Shown: positions 1-17,674, numbered from the stretch's first letter. The stretch is DNA of 64,000 bases from Cyclospora cayetanensis (GCF_002999335.1 NW_020312734.1:62001-126000), one strand, 5' to 3'. Program-made: numbers and translations. The notes: generated by a model from the sequence alone, not told the origin.

Positions 1-156
1 AAAGAAGCCACTCCCAGACAAGTTTGTCCGCCAACTCGACTGACTATGCTAAAGAGCAATAAATACTTGGAGTCGGGTGGCCGGGTGCGAGGAGTAGTGG
101 GGGGAAGGACGAAAGGGAAAAGAGTTCAAAGAACAAAGAAAAGGAGCCCAACGCAC

Positions 157-3100
157 CTCAAGGGCTTTGATTTTGGACTCTTGTTGCTTGACCTTCGCCT
201 CCAGCTGCAACACAGAGCAATGACAGCTACGTTAGGGCCGTGTAAATTCCCAAAGACGCCTCTTGATGTTCATAAAGAACAGCATGCTCCACAGACTGAT
301 GCAGGTCAGGCACAAGGCTGCAGTAGAGAGGCCAGTGCAGACAGGGCCTTACGGGTTCGAGCTCCCTGATACGCGCCTCCAGTTCTTTAATTTTTGCTTC
401 CTGTGATTTGTTGACCTCGTCCAACTGCAGCGCAGCACCAGACGGAAGCTCACGGCGGCTGCCTTCGAGCGCACTAGTCGCAGTTTACCCCTGTCGTTCC
501 GTTCCTCTAAGCCCCCCATCATTAGAAAACGCCACAGAAGTACTTGCGTCAGCTTTCCATAAAGCTAAAAAGGGTTTTTTGTACCTTGCGCGACTCATCA
601 TGCGCCTTCTCAACGCTCTTTTGTAGGACAGAAGGGGCCTGGCCTGAGATGCTTCGGGTGGACTCGAGCTTCTTGAGGTTCCCTCCTGCCGGGGGGGCCT
701 GCGCACTCCTTGCCGCCCCTCTGAACTGGGGAATGTTCCCTGCGCAAGTGCAAAGCAAGCGTTAGACGCGTTGCACTGCACAAAATGCCCAATAGAGAAA
801 GTCCAAGTAGTCGAGATTCCCCCCCCCCCCTCCCCGCGGCCTAGGCCTAGGCGTGGGGCCCTAGGGTTGCTCAGAGGGGGAAGGAAGGGGCTGAAGCGTG
901 GAGGGACATGTAGAGTATAAACATACCTGGCTGATGAGCTATGCGCTGGACTTCGCCGTTCTTTCCAGAGAGCCACTCTGCCGCGGTCTGCGACGAGATG
1001 CACAGGTGTGTATGGGCACTTGCGACAGGCACATATGGTGCAAAAAAACAGCATGACGTCTGCAGCTTGGTGGCTGGCTTGCATCTAAAATGCGACGAGT
1101 GTAAGGCAACGCAGGCCACACGCAGATACTCCTCGAGCACATACAGGCACGTGTCCGTTATTATGGGCTTGCATGCATGGCGAGCACTTGACCGCTGCCC
1201 CTCTAGCTGCTTGTGTTGGGGGGCATGGAGAGTCGTTGCAGCTCGTCACAGCGACATAAGCCACAAGGCCAACCTCCTCCTCTAGGATGCTCAGCGGGTA
1301 TATGGCATGGCTATCTGTATGGCCTGTGGAACAGGTGCACATTCAGTTTTCACGGCGCGTCAAGGCCCCGTACTTACGAGAGCTGCATCAACCCCCGGAG
1401 TTGGAGGATAGAGATCGGCCTGGAAGACGTCTTGATTTTTCCGGGGAATAATGAAAGAAATTGGCAGAAGGACTTTTCCATTCTCGTTTTTCAGCATACG
1501 GCCAATCTCAGCCCTCTTTTGATCCACCGCCCTGCAACACGTCATACGAAAAGGCAGCTGGGAGGCTTTTTGTGGTGTGTGTGTGTGAGTGTGGATTGGG
1601 AAGAATTTGGGCAGGAGGGGGGAGCAAAGGTGCTTGCACAGGTGATGCGTTGTCAAGAGGCCAGCATGCAATGTCGTCGCACGCCCCAACCAAAAGAGGG
1701 CAGAAACTACGCGAAAGCCCGAAAGCCTTTTGTGGCATCGATGCATGGGAAAATCCCACGCGCGGTTGCTTGCTGGAGAAAGCCACAAGGCCTCAGCCAA
1801 ACCAAGACGCACAGTTTTGGGATAAAGCAGAATGATTTGATCGGTACATTTGAACGGTAGTCGTCTACGCGGCGAATCTCTCCACCAAAGAATTGGAAGT
1901 ATCGTAAGTTTCCATCCCCCTAAAATACGGGAGGCCACACACAGCAATACTGCACTGCAGCACGCCTACAAGCAAATAGGCACCCTGTAAGACCTCATAC
2001 CCAAGACTCCGACTTCCCCCTTCTGCGGTGCACCAAAAGCCCCTGCCTCTGCAGCGAGGGTGGCAACGACTGCATGTGAACTGCCTAGGTGACGAGGTTT
2101 CTAAGAGACCTCTCTCACGAAACGACAAAAGCAATGCTCTATGGAAGCACTCCCTCTCCCGAGAAGGCAATAGAAGGGCAAAAAGCCAGAGGGCAGGTCC
2201 AGCTCGCTGACTGGCCACCAGGCCTCTCCGCATGCGGGGGAGACACTTGCACACCTTGCCTGCCACGTAAAGCATGCCAAGCGTCTCGTCGAAGATTGGA
2301 TACAGCGGCTGAGACCCACGGTCAATTTCCACGCGCAGCAGTCTGAGTGGAAACGGAGAAGAGACAGCCACAGCAAACCGGCAGCACGGCACAGACTGAC
2401 GAGGAGGCACCACACAGTAGCATCTCGGAGGAAAGACACTGGACCCGCGACGTCAAAGACGTGGCAAGGTCGGGGAAAAACAAGGGGGGACTCGACATCA
2501 TCGTCTTGCCCACCCACACGAGCCGCCTCAGTGTGCGCATTCGCGGTGTGGCGCAATAAACACGCGAAGTATTCGCATACACACACACGTACAGAGCTCC
2601 ATAAAGAAAGTGCACACGTGTGGCTGCCTGCCAACATTCACACACAGAGCAGTGCCCCTCTATCATCGCCCCTCCTCCCTCGGCTGCTTACGGCTTGGTC
2701 AAATTCTTGAGGTCCCAAAGATGCAGCTCCCTCTCGTTCGACTTGCTGAAGCCCGTGGTCAAAACGTTTCCAGAAACGCCGGCAAAGCCGTCACACCAGC
2801 AGCATTTAGTCGCCTTTGGACCCTCATGGCACGTAACAGAGGCCACAACATTCTTTGCCCGCGGATCGATGATGTTCAGCAACTTATCTTTGCTGGTACT
2901 TGCCAGCTTGTCCCTTGAACGCGCACAAGTAGTCTTCGAAACCGTCTTCATGAACAGCGTGTGGTGCCTCTCCAAGCCCCGAAAAAGCAGCACTACGGCT
3001 CTCAGGAAGCGACTTCCCCGCATGCAGAAAGCCACACACCCAGAGCCGCCGCAGGCTGAAGCCCACGGCGGACACTTTGAAGGCCCTCCCTCGGTGTCTC

Positions 3101-4861
3101 TTACCCGGAGAAACTCCACTTCACCGAGAGCACCGAGTCACTCAATGAGACAGAGCTTGACAAGGAGGCCGAGTCGACGTCCCTATTTCGAAAACCATGC
3201 AGCCGAAAGACACACGAACAACACAAAGAGAGTCAGCGCAAACCGAGGGACACCTCGGTACAACACACGTAAGAGCTAAGACCTCGGAGCTTCTCACCAC
3301 AATGCGACGACGCCGTCGAAGCACCCCGATGCGAGGATGAAGTCGGCCACAGGATTCCATTCCGTTGCAATGACTTTCTTTGCAGATCCCGAGAGAATCG
3401 CCACCGGATCTTTTAGCTCATGGCCTGGAGGGGGGTCGCTGGGAACGTCCCATATGCGGATCGTCATGTCTAGAAGAACGCAGAAAGCCAGCAGACACAC
3501 ACGTGTAGAGGCATCAGGAAGGCCCCCAGAAAAGGCACAAACACTCCGGACGAGGCACCGGTAACAGAGACGCGCTGCTCTTCGCGTGAAGCCCAGATGA
3601 AAACGCTGCACTATATGAAGATACCGCACTTAATAATAGCACTGGCGACAGATAACCAGAGAGAGGGAGGCAGATACATGAAGAGAAAGAGACAGAGAGA
3701 GAACTAGGGCACGTCCTAGAGCCTGTGTGTCATGAATTTCAAGTACAGAGCACAGCTACACGCCCTACCCTCAGATCCTGAAGCGAGAATGGACTCGTAG
3801 AAAGGACTGAAAGCCAAGTCCTGGATAGAGCCTGTATGACCCTTTATCTTCGTTACTGGAGGGTTCCTCCCGCAGTCGGCCAAATTGATAAGGCCCATCA
3901 TGCCGCCACCCCCTACATCCCAAGGAGCCTGCGCCGCATGCATTCCCGCATGGGAGTCCGCCTCCATCGCCACATTCGCGAGAGCATACCAAAAGGCCAC
4001 CATGCGGACAAGAGTGGAGCAGAGGCACGAAAACGCGTGTTGGCAGATTCCAGGAAGGACCAGCATCCCCCTCCGCAGAGCCAGACTGGGCAGCAAGTGC
4101 AAAGCCACCAAATCACTTGGTGCTGCCGCCTACTCCAACAGGGTGCAAGCTGCAAGTCTCTTCGCTGATTCCTATCGTACTAAATCATGCTAGACAAATA
4201 CCTCCCAAAGCATAGGTCGCTGGATTAGGAAAGAAATGAAAATATGGTAACAGATCCTTCTCTGTATAGGTGTGTCTGTGTGACCAACTCTGTCTCTTTT
4301 GGTCTGCTTGTCCGAACATATATTCACAAGTAGATACACATCATTCGATACGGCCTCTTGCACGGCTTACTGCGATATAGCGGTAGCTGCAAGCTATGCC
4401 CACCGACTCCGTTTGCTTGCTTGCCAAGCGGATGTCGGAGTATGGAACCTTCCACGGTTCGGCTGAGACGTATGCACACCGAGACAGACACCTCCTCGCG
4501 AAACGAGCATCTTACACCTAGGAGGCCAGTAAAAGCACGTTCAAGTAGTGACATTATAAACGGAACCCAACAATATACGGGCAAGGACACAAAAAGAGGG
4601 AGGCCTAATTTTCGAATGGTGCTTGAGCCCGGTGTGCAGCACTGAGGCCGAGTTTGCCGCGCCTCCCGCGATCATGTACCCACGTAACACGTCTGTTCCG
4701 GTTTATACAAAAATGCGTGACACAAACAAGGGTCTTGTCAAGACCTTTTAAGAAGACTGGAGGAAGCCACCGGCTAGGAGCAAGGAATCTGATACAGGCA
4801 ATCGCGCCGTGGCCTCACCATAGCAGTTCTTTATGTGTACCCGTTCTGTGGCCTCTCCCAT
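157..4861 (-). CDS. Coronin (WD40 actin-binding protein), 3' end unresolved
   Basis: Coronins bind F-actin and regulate actin turnover and motility. The model chains exons in matching phase: 4861-4819 (ATG, reads MGEATERVHIKNCY), 4462-4371 (EPWKVPYSDIRL, KQTESVGIACSYRYIA), 3928-3769 (APWDVGGGG, KGHTGSIQDLAFSPFYES), 3469-3298 (MTIRIWDVPSD), 3182-3105 (SDSVLSVKWSFSG), 2913-2692 (STSKDKLLNIIDPR, TTGFSKSNERELHLWD), 2342-2255 (PIFDETLGMLYVAGK), 1919-1813 (GDGNLRYFQF), 1531-1378 (EIGRMLKNENGK, FIIPRKNQDVFQADLYP), 987-927 (AAEWLSGKNGEVQRI), 739-585, about 424-353 and 204-157. The seven-blade core and the coronin-specific C-terminal extension (PRK..DVFQADLYP) are all present. The last two exons read as coiled coil (KSQEAKIKELEARIRELE, then LEAKVKQQESKIKALE), as expected for the oligomerisation tail. 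The final donor at 156 (GTGCGT) means at least one more exon, at or beyond the left edge. Identity is firm; the exact start of the exon ending at 353 is not (TTG at 424, or an acceptor slightly upstream). Confidence 0.93.
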
Positions 4862-5355
4862 TTTCACGGTGTCAATGAAAACGACAGATACCCCAAAAGA
4901 TGCTTCTATATGTCCAAATGCAGGCCTCTTTAGAACGAGGAGGAAAAGCGAGCTGCACAGAAGAGGCTCCGCCTAAGAAACAGTCCTGCACACATACACA
5001 TTGCACGCAGAAGTTGCACGGAAGAATGCTCGTGGTCGCGCTTGCGGGATTGTGATGATCGTGTAGGGTGTGGTCTATTTGGTCGTGTTCCCCAGTTGCA
5101 TCTTCCTGTATTTCGGGAAGCCCATGCGTGGGGGGGGACGCTCAAAGGGTGAGAAAGCAGAAGCACTGAAGTTTGTCAATAGAAGGCTCTGGTGTGATCC
5201 CGCCAACGCGACGGCTGCTAAGACGTATTAAACTCGGGAAGCTGAGTTTCTGTGAAGTGCTTTCTAAAAAACACGACACAGAGCCGGCAGCCCCAAGGGC
5301 ATGTAGGGCTTGCATAGTGTTGGTCGAGTTCTTCGCTTTAAAACAGAGGGTCGGA

Positions 5356-6263
5356 CTAGAGAGCAGCAAAGACTGTGTAGAGGAAGTTCTGGTAGGCCAT
5401 TTGGAGCCCCTCTAAAAGCGATCTCTGCCTTAAAGCCTGCGAGCCAATTGCTGGCGCGCGGGGATGAGGCATCCGACTCCGGACCGCAGCGAAGAGAGTC
5501 TTACAGAAGGATAAAAGGGAGATCATCTGAAACTGAGTTGGGTAAGTTGGTGTCGTTCCATGCAGATGAAGCAGTATCCAAATACCCATGGCGTTGACCA
5601 CTGGGCCTCGGTCTACCCAGCTGCTGCATACGTAAGCAGCTGGCCTCAATCGTGGCGCCCTTTGCCTGAGGGCAAGGAGTTCTAGCACCGGATCTGAGTA
5701 CAAACGAGTTGCTCCTATGCTTTCTTCAAACTGTTTCTGCACTAGGAGGGCCCCTGGGAGTGCGTCGGAGGCCCCCGGGCCCCGCTCAGTCATAGCTAGC
5801 AACGCCTCACGCTGACCCTGGGCGGCTTCTGGGGTGGTCATGCGGCAACAGGGGTCGGGGGGTGGTGGTGGTGGTCGGACGGGAGTCCGCATACGATTAA
5901 GGCCATTTACTTCTGCCGTTATCCTCCCATTATTTTTCTTTCCGAGAATTATTAGCTCCGATTGCATCTGCGGCAGCAGCAGACAACAAGAAAAGGCCCT
6001 TTCAGAAGCCCACTGCCAGGCGCTTTCCACGGCGTAGGGGGTGTGTGGAAGGGCCCCAACAAGGGCACCTTTAAGAACAGCCAGTGTACGCACTGAATTC
6101 TTCCTCTTTTCTGATTTAAAATCGAATTTTCCTTCCCTTCTTGGAGCCTAGAGGGCATTTGGCCCTCTTGAGTGCCCCGACCCTTCAGTCCCGTAGCGAT
6201 ACACCCTAAGGCCACCATGATCTGCGACGCTCTGAGTATTTTAGCCTGCAGCGAGTAGCCCAC
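5356..6263 (-). CDS. Possible gene, unknown product (weak)
   Basis: A 245-codon stop-free frame runs 6093-5356, with an overlapping ORF upstream to 6263. A good acceptor (tgctgccgcag) sits just before an ATG-started stretch reading MQSELIILGKKNNGRITAEV. A short proline run follows, then LVQKQFEESIGATRLYSDPV, and the frame ends at MAYQNFLYTVFAAL. An upstream segment, IMVALGCIATGL, could be a membrane helix in a first exon. I recognise no family. The length is modest for DNA of this GC content, so this may be a chance frame. It lies between the divergent starts of the coronin gene and the next plus-strand gene, where a minus-strand gene would fit. Treat the coordinates as the open frames only, not as a resolved gene model. 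Confidence 0.3.
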
Positions 6264-6557
6264 AGCGCGTTCCTAGTTCCTCCTGGTCATGCATCTCTGG
6301 AGGCCGTCGACCCCAGGCGGTTAACCCCTTGTCCGAAGAGGACTTGAGTACCCCCCAACAGAGAGCGGGCACGGCAGAGATACGGCGAAACACAAGGGCT
6401 AGGAGCACACACGGCAGCTCCCTCTAACGCTGCCCAGGGAAAAGGCATCTAAATGACGCTTAGGGGCCCAGGCTGCGCCTGAGGTTCATTCCACTTTCTC
6501 ATCCTGCAGTCTGCAACCCGGAGCAAACAGAAACGCACACGAGGAATCAGAGCTACA

Positions 6558-9494
6558 ATGGCCGGCACCAACGCAACTGGGAAGCTTGCAGATGCTGTAG
6601 GCACCCATCATCCCTCACCACCGCTCTTACAGGAAGGCCAAGGGCTTCCTAGGGGCCCTCCTCGTCCTGAGGGGTCCACGGAGCCTCACGCAGAGCATGC
6701 ACGCGACGCGGGGAAAATCGGCTTCCCCATTGATCTCCTGTCTTTGTTGCGGGGGCACCCAGGGCCCCAAATGCTGCCCCCAGAGAGTGGCTCAACCTTC
6801 CGGCAATCGGATGGTTCGTTCAGGTGCAACTGGGATGCCCTGAAGAGCGGCGAGGCCTTTTGTTCCTCTGTAAATGCCTGTTGCACCTTCTGCCTTTCGC
6901 GCGCCCTAGGAGGACCTTCAGCACTGTCGGCTGCCCTGCTGGAGAAGCTGCGGGGAGAAGCTAAGGTGGCAATTGAGGAGGAAGTCGGTCGGCTCGTTCA
7001 GGTTGTTAGGGAGACTGCTGCAGCTGCTCAGACTGAGGGGCCCTGCGGCCACGCAGAAGCCGCGGAAAAGGCGACCCAAGAGCTTCTTAAGCATCCAGCT
7101 CTGCAAGCTGTCGCATTCTTAAGTGTACATGAGCGTCGGCTGGCAGTCTTTGAAGTGAGAGACTGTCTTACACATACCGCTATCCCGTGCGGCTGATGCT
7201 CTCCCGCCTGGTGCACCTTCGTGCAGCTCTCGCCTCCATCATTGTTGTGCCAACGGGATGGGCCGTATTGCTGATTTGAGTGTTAACAGCAGCGGTCTCG
7301 CATCGCAAGGCCTCCTCAGTTCCTGCCCCGCGTGCCGCCTGTGGCACTTACTTCTGCAACACCTGCGGATACTGCATGTGCATTTGTGTGTGTGTGTGTG
7401 TATGTGTGTGCATGCCTTGCGAGCAGATTTGGCTAGACCGCTGGCAGGTGCTGTGTAGAGACTATCACTGCACCTGCGGCAGTGCAGAAGCCGCTTTGGA
7501 TGGACTTTCGAAGGTTGCCTCGAGCGCCGCCAGCAGTGGCAACGGTAAGCAGCTTTGTGATAAGGGAAACAGCTGCATGTATTGCAGAGTGTGTGCAGCC
7601 CCGAGCAGAAAAGGCAATTTTGCACTTTGGGACCGACTATGTGCATGCGAGGTGGCATGAGACCCTAAAGAGGCAGGAAGTAGTCGCCTTCGGGGGCAGA
7701 CTCTGCTTGCTTCTGCAGCCTCTAGAACAAGTGGTACTGCTGCTAGATGCTGTGATCATGCTTCTGGAGGTGTGCTGCTCAATAGGTCTCTCGTGTTTTG
7801 TCTTGAGATTTTCGCTTTTTTCGTGAGTGGATGGGACGCTCCTTGCGGCTGCCTCAGCGGGAAGTGACAGTGACACTAAGGCGGCGGTCGAGGATCTCAA
7901 GACACAGGTGTCAAGACTGCGCGAAGAAGCCCACACTGCACAGCAGGAAGAGGAGGGAACAGTCTCGGAGGCGCGAAGTGTAGGTCAAGGCCGGGGGGCC
8001 ACACGACTCGTGTGCCTTTTCTAGCACTGCTGCTGGCTCCTAGGCTGAGACACAGCAGCTAGCTAGTAGCCTGGTCTCCCTGCTGGGGTGAGTAATAAGC
8101 CTTCACAGATGGCGGAAGGAGCTGCAGCTGCGCGTGATGTGACTTGCATTCAGTTGTCAATGGCCTTAGTGACAAAGCAGCAGCAATTTCTGCAGGCGGT
8201 TGAGCGAGTCAAGGCCCTTGAGAAGATCCGAGCAGATCCAGCTTTCGCCATCATGCAGCGCGCGCAGCAGCAGCTCTCTTTCGCGAGTCCAGAGGGGCTT
8301 TTCGCCTCGTACAAGGAGCCTCTCAGCTTTATAGAAGAGAAGTGCAACAAACTCGTAGGCATTTTTTGTAGGCAGCGCTGGCGCCCTCGTACTTTCTATG
8401 AAAAGGCGTAGACCGAATGGTGGCTGTAGTAGGACGGCCTGCCCCTGCAAAATGCAAGTCGTGCAGTTTACAAGGGCTCTGGGCTTCAAATCCTCGCTGT
8501 CCTACATGTGCAGGCGGATTTAGCGCGCTTAATGCAGCAGCAGTCTACGCAGCCTCTGACTGGAGCGTCGCTACTGCGGTCCAGCTGGACAGCCTCTCAG
8601 TCCCTTGGTACTGCCCTAGGGGAAGAGGATGCATCTGTCCGGGCAGGAGATGCTGGATTGCTTGGAGCCTTGGGCAGCCTGCAGACGCCGCATGCATCCC
8701 TGCACTCTCCGCGTTCGCAACGTGCCCGCATATCCTCTCGCTTTGCTTCACCCGTTGCCCAAGGGGAGGCTCAAGCCACTGTCTCGGCGGCAAGGGACGG
8801 GGAGGAGGCCCCGCGGAGAGGGGATTTCGCAGAAATACTCCACTGCCTGCAGAGGGAAGGGCCAAAAGGCTCACCTGCGAAGAATGGACAGCCCTTAAAT
8901 CGTGAACCTGACCGCAAAGACGTCGTCGAGCAGGAGCCACCCTTGGTGGCTCCTGCCGGCACTCTTGTATGCCAAGCTCCCGAAGCGTCCCCCGCAAGCT
9001 GCCAGAGGCGCATGCAGGCCAGGGCAGAGGCGGGCAGCAGCAGCAAGCGGATCCGCCCTGTGAAGAACTCTCTGTTGAGCAGCTTGTGGGGTCGCAGTCC
9101 TCCTCCGGGAGCTGCCCACGCCGACCTAGACATGGACACGGAAGCCGCCTGGCCACCCATGGAGCAAAAAAGAGGGCGAAAAACCGAGGCACAGGTAAGC
9201 AGCAAGACAGATACGAGGCATGGTGGCAGCGCGGGGGGACACCTGTAGTGTAAGAGTGATGCAGCTGCATTTGCCCAGTGGTGTTGTCCATCCTTTGCAA
9301 AGACATGCGAAATTTTTGATTCAAACTCTTTGCTGAGCGGGCCTATAGCCCATACGCCAGGCAGCAGCTGCACTGACCATAAAGGCTGGCTACAACAATC
9401 TCTGCCTTTGTTTTCCGTCTATTTCTGGATAATATTCACAGGAGACTTTGTGGATCGATTCATTCCTACGTCGACGGCCCGAAGGGTAGTTTAA
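6558..9494 (+). CDS. Hypothetical coiled-coil protein, multi-exon
   Basis: I do not recognise the family. The first exon starts at ATG 6558 (MAGTNATGKLADAVG) and runs about 200 codons to a GTGAGA donor near 7159. It contains an amphipathic stretch, EKLRGEAKVAIEEEVGRLVQ. Later exons chain by acceptor and phase: one near 7487-7546 (EAALDGLSKVASSAASSGN), then CVQPRAEKAILHFGTDYVHA from about 7588, then LKTQVSRLREEAHTAQQEEE near 7885-7945, then LASSLVSLLG near 8060, then 8109-8357 (QQQFLQAVERVKALEKIRAD), then 8514-9194 (QADLARLMQQQSTQ, low complexity, Ser/Pro/Arg rich). The last exon is 9279-9494, open for 71 codons to TAA. The middle is helical and coiled-coil-like; the penultimate exon looks disordered and basic (QKRGRK). 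A structural or scaffold role is a guess. A small Cys-containing segment near 7325-7385 (YFCNTCGYCM) next to a TG repeat may be another exon. Real gene: fairly sure; exact exon list: not. Confidence 0.65.
7384..7413 (+). repeat. TG microsatellite in an intron
   Basis: About 30 bases of alternating TG with one TATG interruption. It lies between the first exon and the next clear exon of the 6.6-9.5 kb gene, directly after the possible Cys-rich micro-exon. Confidence 0.8.
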
Positions 9495-10047
9495 TAAGAG
9501 GCAAATGAAGGTCGTGAGGACTCCCGCCGTAGCCCCAGGAGCTGTTACCTGATTCACAGAAATTCGGACTGCAGTGTTGTGTGCAACGAGCAAGCTCTTG
9601 TTGCGACCTTATTCCCTGCATCTACGTTGCTGCTGCGGGCTAGCCACGGGGAGGCAGGAGTGGGAACGGGTCGATACCGACATCTTAGGGTTAAGTTCTG
9701 CTTCCTATCGTATGTGCTGCACCCAGCTGACAAACTAACAGTGTATTTCACTAAGCTAATTTCCTGTGCCGTGAATCGCCGGAGGACGTTCAATCAGCCG
9801 TGGTCATAATGCAGCGTATACATCCGGATACCTAGCTAGCTACCAACTGCCGTGATAGGCAGCACGGCACGCTGCTGCCCAGCGTCTTGAGCCATTAAGT
9901 GACCGCTTTCTAGGGGCAAGTAGCAAAGCAAATGGTGGCCCTCCCCGGCCAGTTGCTTCTTGACTGCGTCCACTGTGCAGCCATCATGGCCAGTCGGCGC
10001 TCTTCCCTTTCCACGTGAAATAGGCTGTTGTGGCAAACAATGGAAGG
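9495..10047. other. Intergenic, no gene seen
   Basis: This stretch lies between the 3' ends of two convergent genes. It holds only short frames with no recognisable motif. It probably carries both 3' UTRs; no clear terminator or polyadenylation signal could be singled out. Confidence 0.6.
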
Positions 10048-14340
<4,293 letters not shown>

Positions 14341-16129
14341 CCTACTCCTCAACACTCCAGAATTCATCCAGGCAATGGAGATGCGAAACCCTCTCCGCCG
14401 ATTCAGAGCTTTAGCCAATAAGGTCAGTGACGCGGCGAGAGAGCTTACAGCAGTAGAGGCAGTATGCCTTGCGGCCTTTGCAACGACACCCCCGCCAGAC
14501 TGATCCTTTTGTCTGCTCAAGCTGACGCGGAGTCAAGTGCCTCCGGACCCATCTAGAGGAGGCAGCAGTAGCTCGTATGCCTGCACCACGTAGGCTTGAC
14601 CTTTTCCTGCCCTGCAAATATTACGATATCTAGGAAGCGACTGGCTCGAAGACTGTCTGGGCCATTACGATGAGGAAATACAATCAGTATTCAGGTGCTG
14701 ATCATCAGAACCCAGCACATCGAAGACAGCCCAAAAAGCGAATGACCGAAACAGAGTGCACACATTGCAGTTGTACAATTCGCACTCGGCGGTTGGATCC
14801 ACTGGATCATCAAGTCGTCTTCATGAGTGGGGCCCAGGTAAACTGAGACATCGATTTCTAATTAAAAGTACAGTACGGGTCACCCACCCGATGGTGATCG
14901 ATGGGGTCCTGCGCGTGCGCGGCTGCTCGGCCCCTCCTCAATCCTCACCGTTAACAAAGCATCCCTAAGCTTCCCTCCTTTAAGATATTTGCTAGTGAAT
15001 ACATAGTAGTTGAGGGCGTGCTCTCAACTGTAACACATGTCACTTAAAACGGTGCCTATCTTGGGACTTGGGAACAGGATCCTCGTGATGTGCATGCTGC
15101 TGCCCTCAGCACGGCCCCTTTCTGAGAGGTTTTCTGCCATCTCATACTCAATCCCATTATCCATTTTAAAAAACATGATATTGCACCTCCTGTGTATCCA
15201 TTGTGGCGTAATGGCACGGCCCCTTGTAAGTGTTCCAAACGCTCATTGTTAGCATTGTTAGTTGCTTCCGCATTAAGTAGCCTACTGCATCTCTATGTAA
15301 ATGACGTTCACTACAGCTCAGCGAAATACACCATACTATTACGAGTCTCGCGATGTCATACTTCTGTGGACAACAAGATGAGCTTGTAGGTACCAAAGCA
15401 GGTGCAACTCTCCATCAAAGAGTGTCCGTAAAGGATACTTAACTCCACAGTCAATACATAATTTAAAAACATTATTGGTTGTTCTCCTAAAAGAGGTTTC
15501 GCCTTTCCTTGCCCGCGTTCCTTAGAGGTCTCGACATAAGGGCAGGACAGGTAAAATACGCGTTGTTCCGTCCTCTGAGCACTCCAAGCATTCATAGTTA
15601 GTTGCATATTGCATTTAGCGCACACTCACATCGTTAAGCTTTATTTGAGGTCTCCGTAGAAAGATACCTTCACAGCGAACACACTCTCGATCACTCTCGA
15701 TATAAATTTATTGACTTTACCCCAGTGAGCGCCCACCTGCCCCTGCTGGCTTCCCTCTGAGCTTTTAGAGATGAGGGGGTAGGAGTAGCTTAAGTGTGCA
15801 TAGCTGCACCCTCTGAGCTAGTTACACAGAACATCTAGCGCACACGAAAATAACGTTGCGTCTTTCTGTGTCGACCTAACCGTACTCTGCAATAAATCGG
15901 ATACATAACTAGCCTCAACAAAATGTCAATTCTCTAGTTCTTTGTTAGGTATGACTTGGGTATCAGGAACCACGTATAGCCTAGCCCACTACATTCACAG
16001 GCTTTTATACGATTTGTAGTGGACTATGCTGCACTTGGGTATATGTTACTGCATTGAATATAGTTATCCAAGAATTACTGAAGAATTTCTCCTGTTACTC
16101 TTTTGTTTATTGTTTTTTTCGCACAGCAC
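14341..16129. other. Intergenic, no gene seen
   Basis: Only short frames without motifs. The first part is the upstream region of the RBBP4-type gene and may hold its promoter or 5' UTR. A piece near 15.76-15.83 kb (aGTTACACAGAACATC and the preceding GAGCTAGTT context) loosely resembles the LTR-like repeats found further right. Confidence 0.5.
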
Positions 16130-17674
16130 TACTATCTTGATACAAGAAGATGCAAGAGCGCGTGTGCGCCAGATGCTGTGTGCGCCTAGCTGTTAATGTT
16201 TAGAGTGCCTACAGGGTGAGCTACGCACACCCTCGTTGTTCTCCCCTCGTGCAAGGACCTCTAAGGGGTGCGGGAATGGGAGGGCAGAATGCCTTTTGAA
16301 AGAGCGACTAATGAATCTCTCTTGAAATCATATTGATTGTGAAGTTGAGTGCCTTTTCCCGGGGCCTTCGCTAAAGCGGTACAGTTGGTAGCACCGCATG
16401 GATCGATGTAGCTTTTGCCCGCTCATCCAGTGGCTGTAGTTTTATTAAGATGTCCAATTTTCCTCCAAAATTTGCCTGGTTTTAATTGGAACAGTGGAAG
16501 CTTAATATTTCGAGTACTTTGTCAACAGGTTGGGAGAATAATTCTATCTGGCTGTGGAAGTTCCAGTGGCGCGAGGTCTTTTGAAGAAACAGAGGCCAGC
16601 CTGCAAAATCGAGTGAACGCAGTAGCTTCACAGCAACCATCGAAGCATGGTTTGTCCGCCGCGAAGAATATCTATGGATGCACCGATTAGTTGATGCCAA
16701 CCAGTAAAGTATGGACCGTAAGGATTAGCGAGTCCTTCAGCATTTCATCAGCCAGTTGGCGGTGTACTTCACTTTCTGCCCCCAGATAAAGAGAAACAAG
16801 TGCCCCCGGCGGCATTCTTATTGAAGGTAGAAGCATTCCAATGACACAGCTTTTTTTCTGTAGAGACAGTCACTTTCCTGCATGGAATACTCCAGCCCAT
16901 TTCTTAATAAGGACCGACCTTTTAATCTATGCCGAAGTCAGGTCAACAGCGAGCTCTGCGAGAACAGGGAAAGCCTCAGCATGAAACCATCGAGGGACGC
17001 CTATATTTGGAAATCTTGAACTCTTGTCTGCAAGCGCTGCAGCGTAGACGAGTAGCTGCTCTCTCAGCGGCTCGTTGTAGGCCTGTAGGAGGTGTTAGGT
17101 CAAGCGGTCACATGGTAGGCAGCCACTCAAAGATCGAACGACCACTTTTTGGAGCTTTCACAAATGATGGACTCTTAGAGGGTTCAGAAGCGAATGAGCT
17201 CAGCTCCTGCGTGTATGGCAGAAAAAAAGGGCCGATTTTGGATTTTACACCTGTGGGTGTCGGGGCTCTGTCAACCAACCCTAGCCTACTGCCGCAGGTG
17301 AAACAAGATAAGAAAGCCAGAAAGAACCCGCACTCTTGAGCACCCCCAGACAACCCCCAACAACGCACTTGTTTTGTTATGGGATGGGGCACAAAATCCG
17401 GTACAGTCAGCGCACACAGAACATCCAAAGGACTTTAACAGGGAGACCGGGCCTAGCGAAGGCGGGCTGACTGGTAAGCAAAGAAGGCCAATCAGGGAAA
17501 CGGAAGGGCGCCCACCCAGGATGCGACGCAGTGAAGGTGGAACAAGGCCGTAATCAGGAGACTGACTACAGGGCGATTCTGTGCTGATACAAGCTTGGAA
17601 AAGGGTAAAGATTTGGCAGCGTCGTTTGGAACTAGATGTGAAGTGGATATGTTATCTGGAGACACGGTACAGAA

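Noticed and set aside
9836..10036. Minus-strand ORF as a last exon of the RBBP4-type gene
   Set aside because: The true C-terminal exon with stop (10125-10048) is upstream of it and in phase; this frame lies in the 3' flank.
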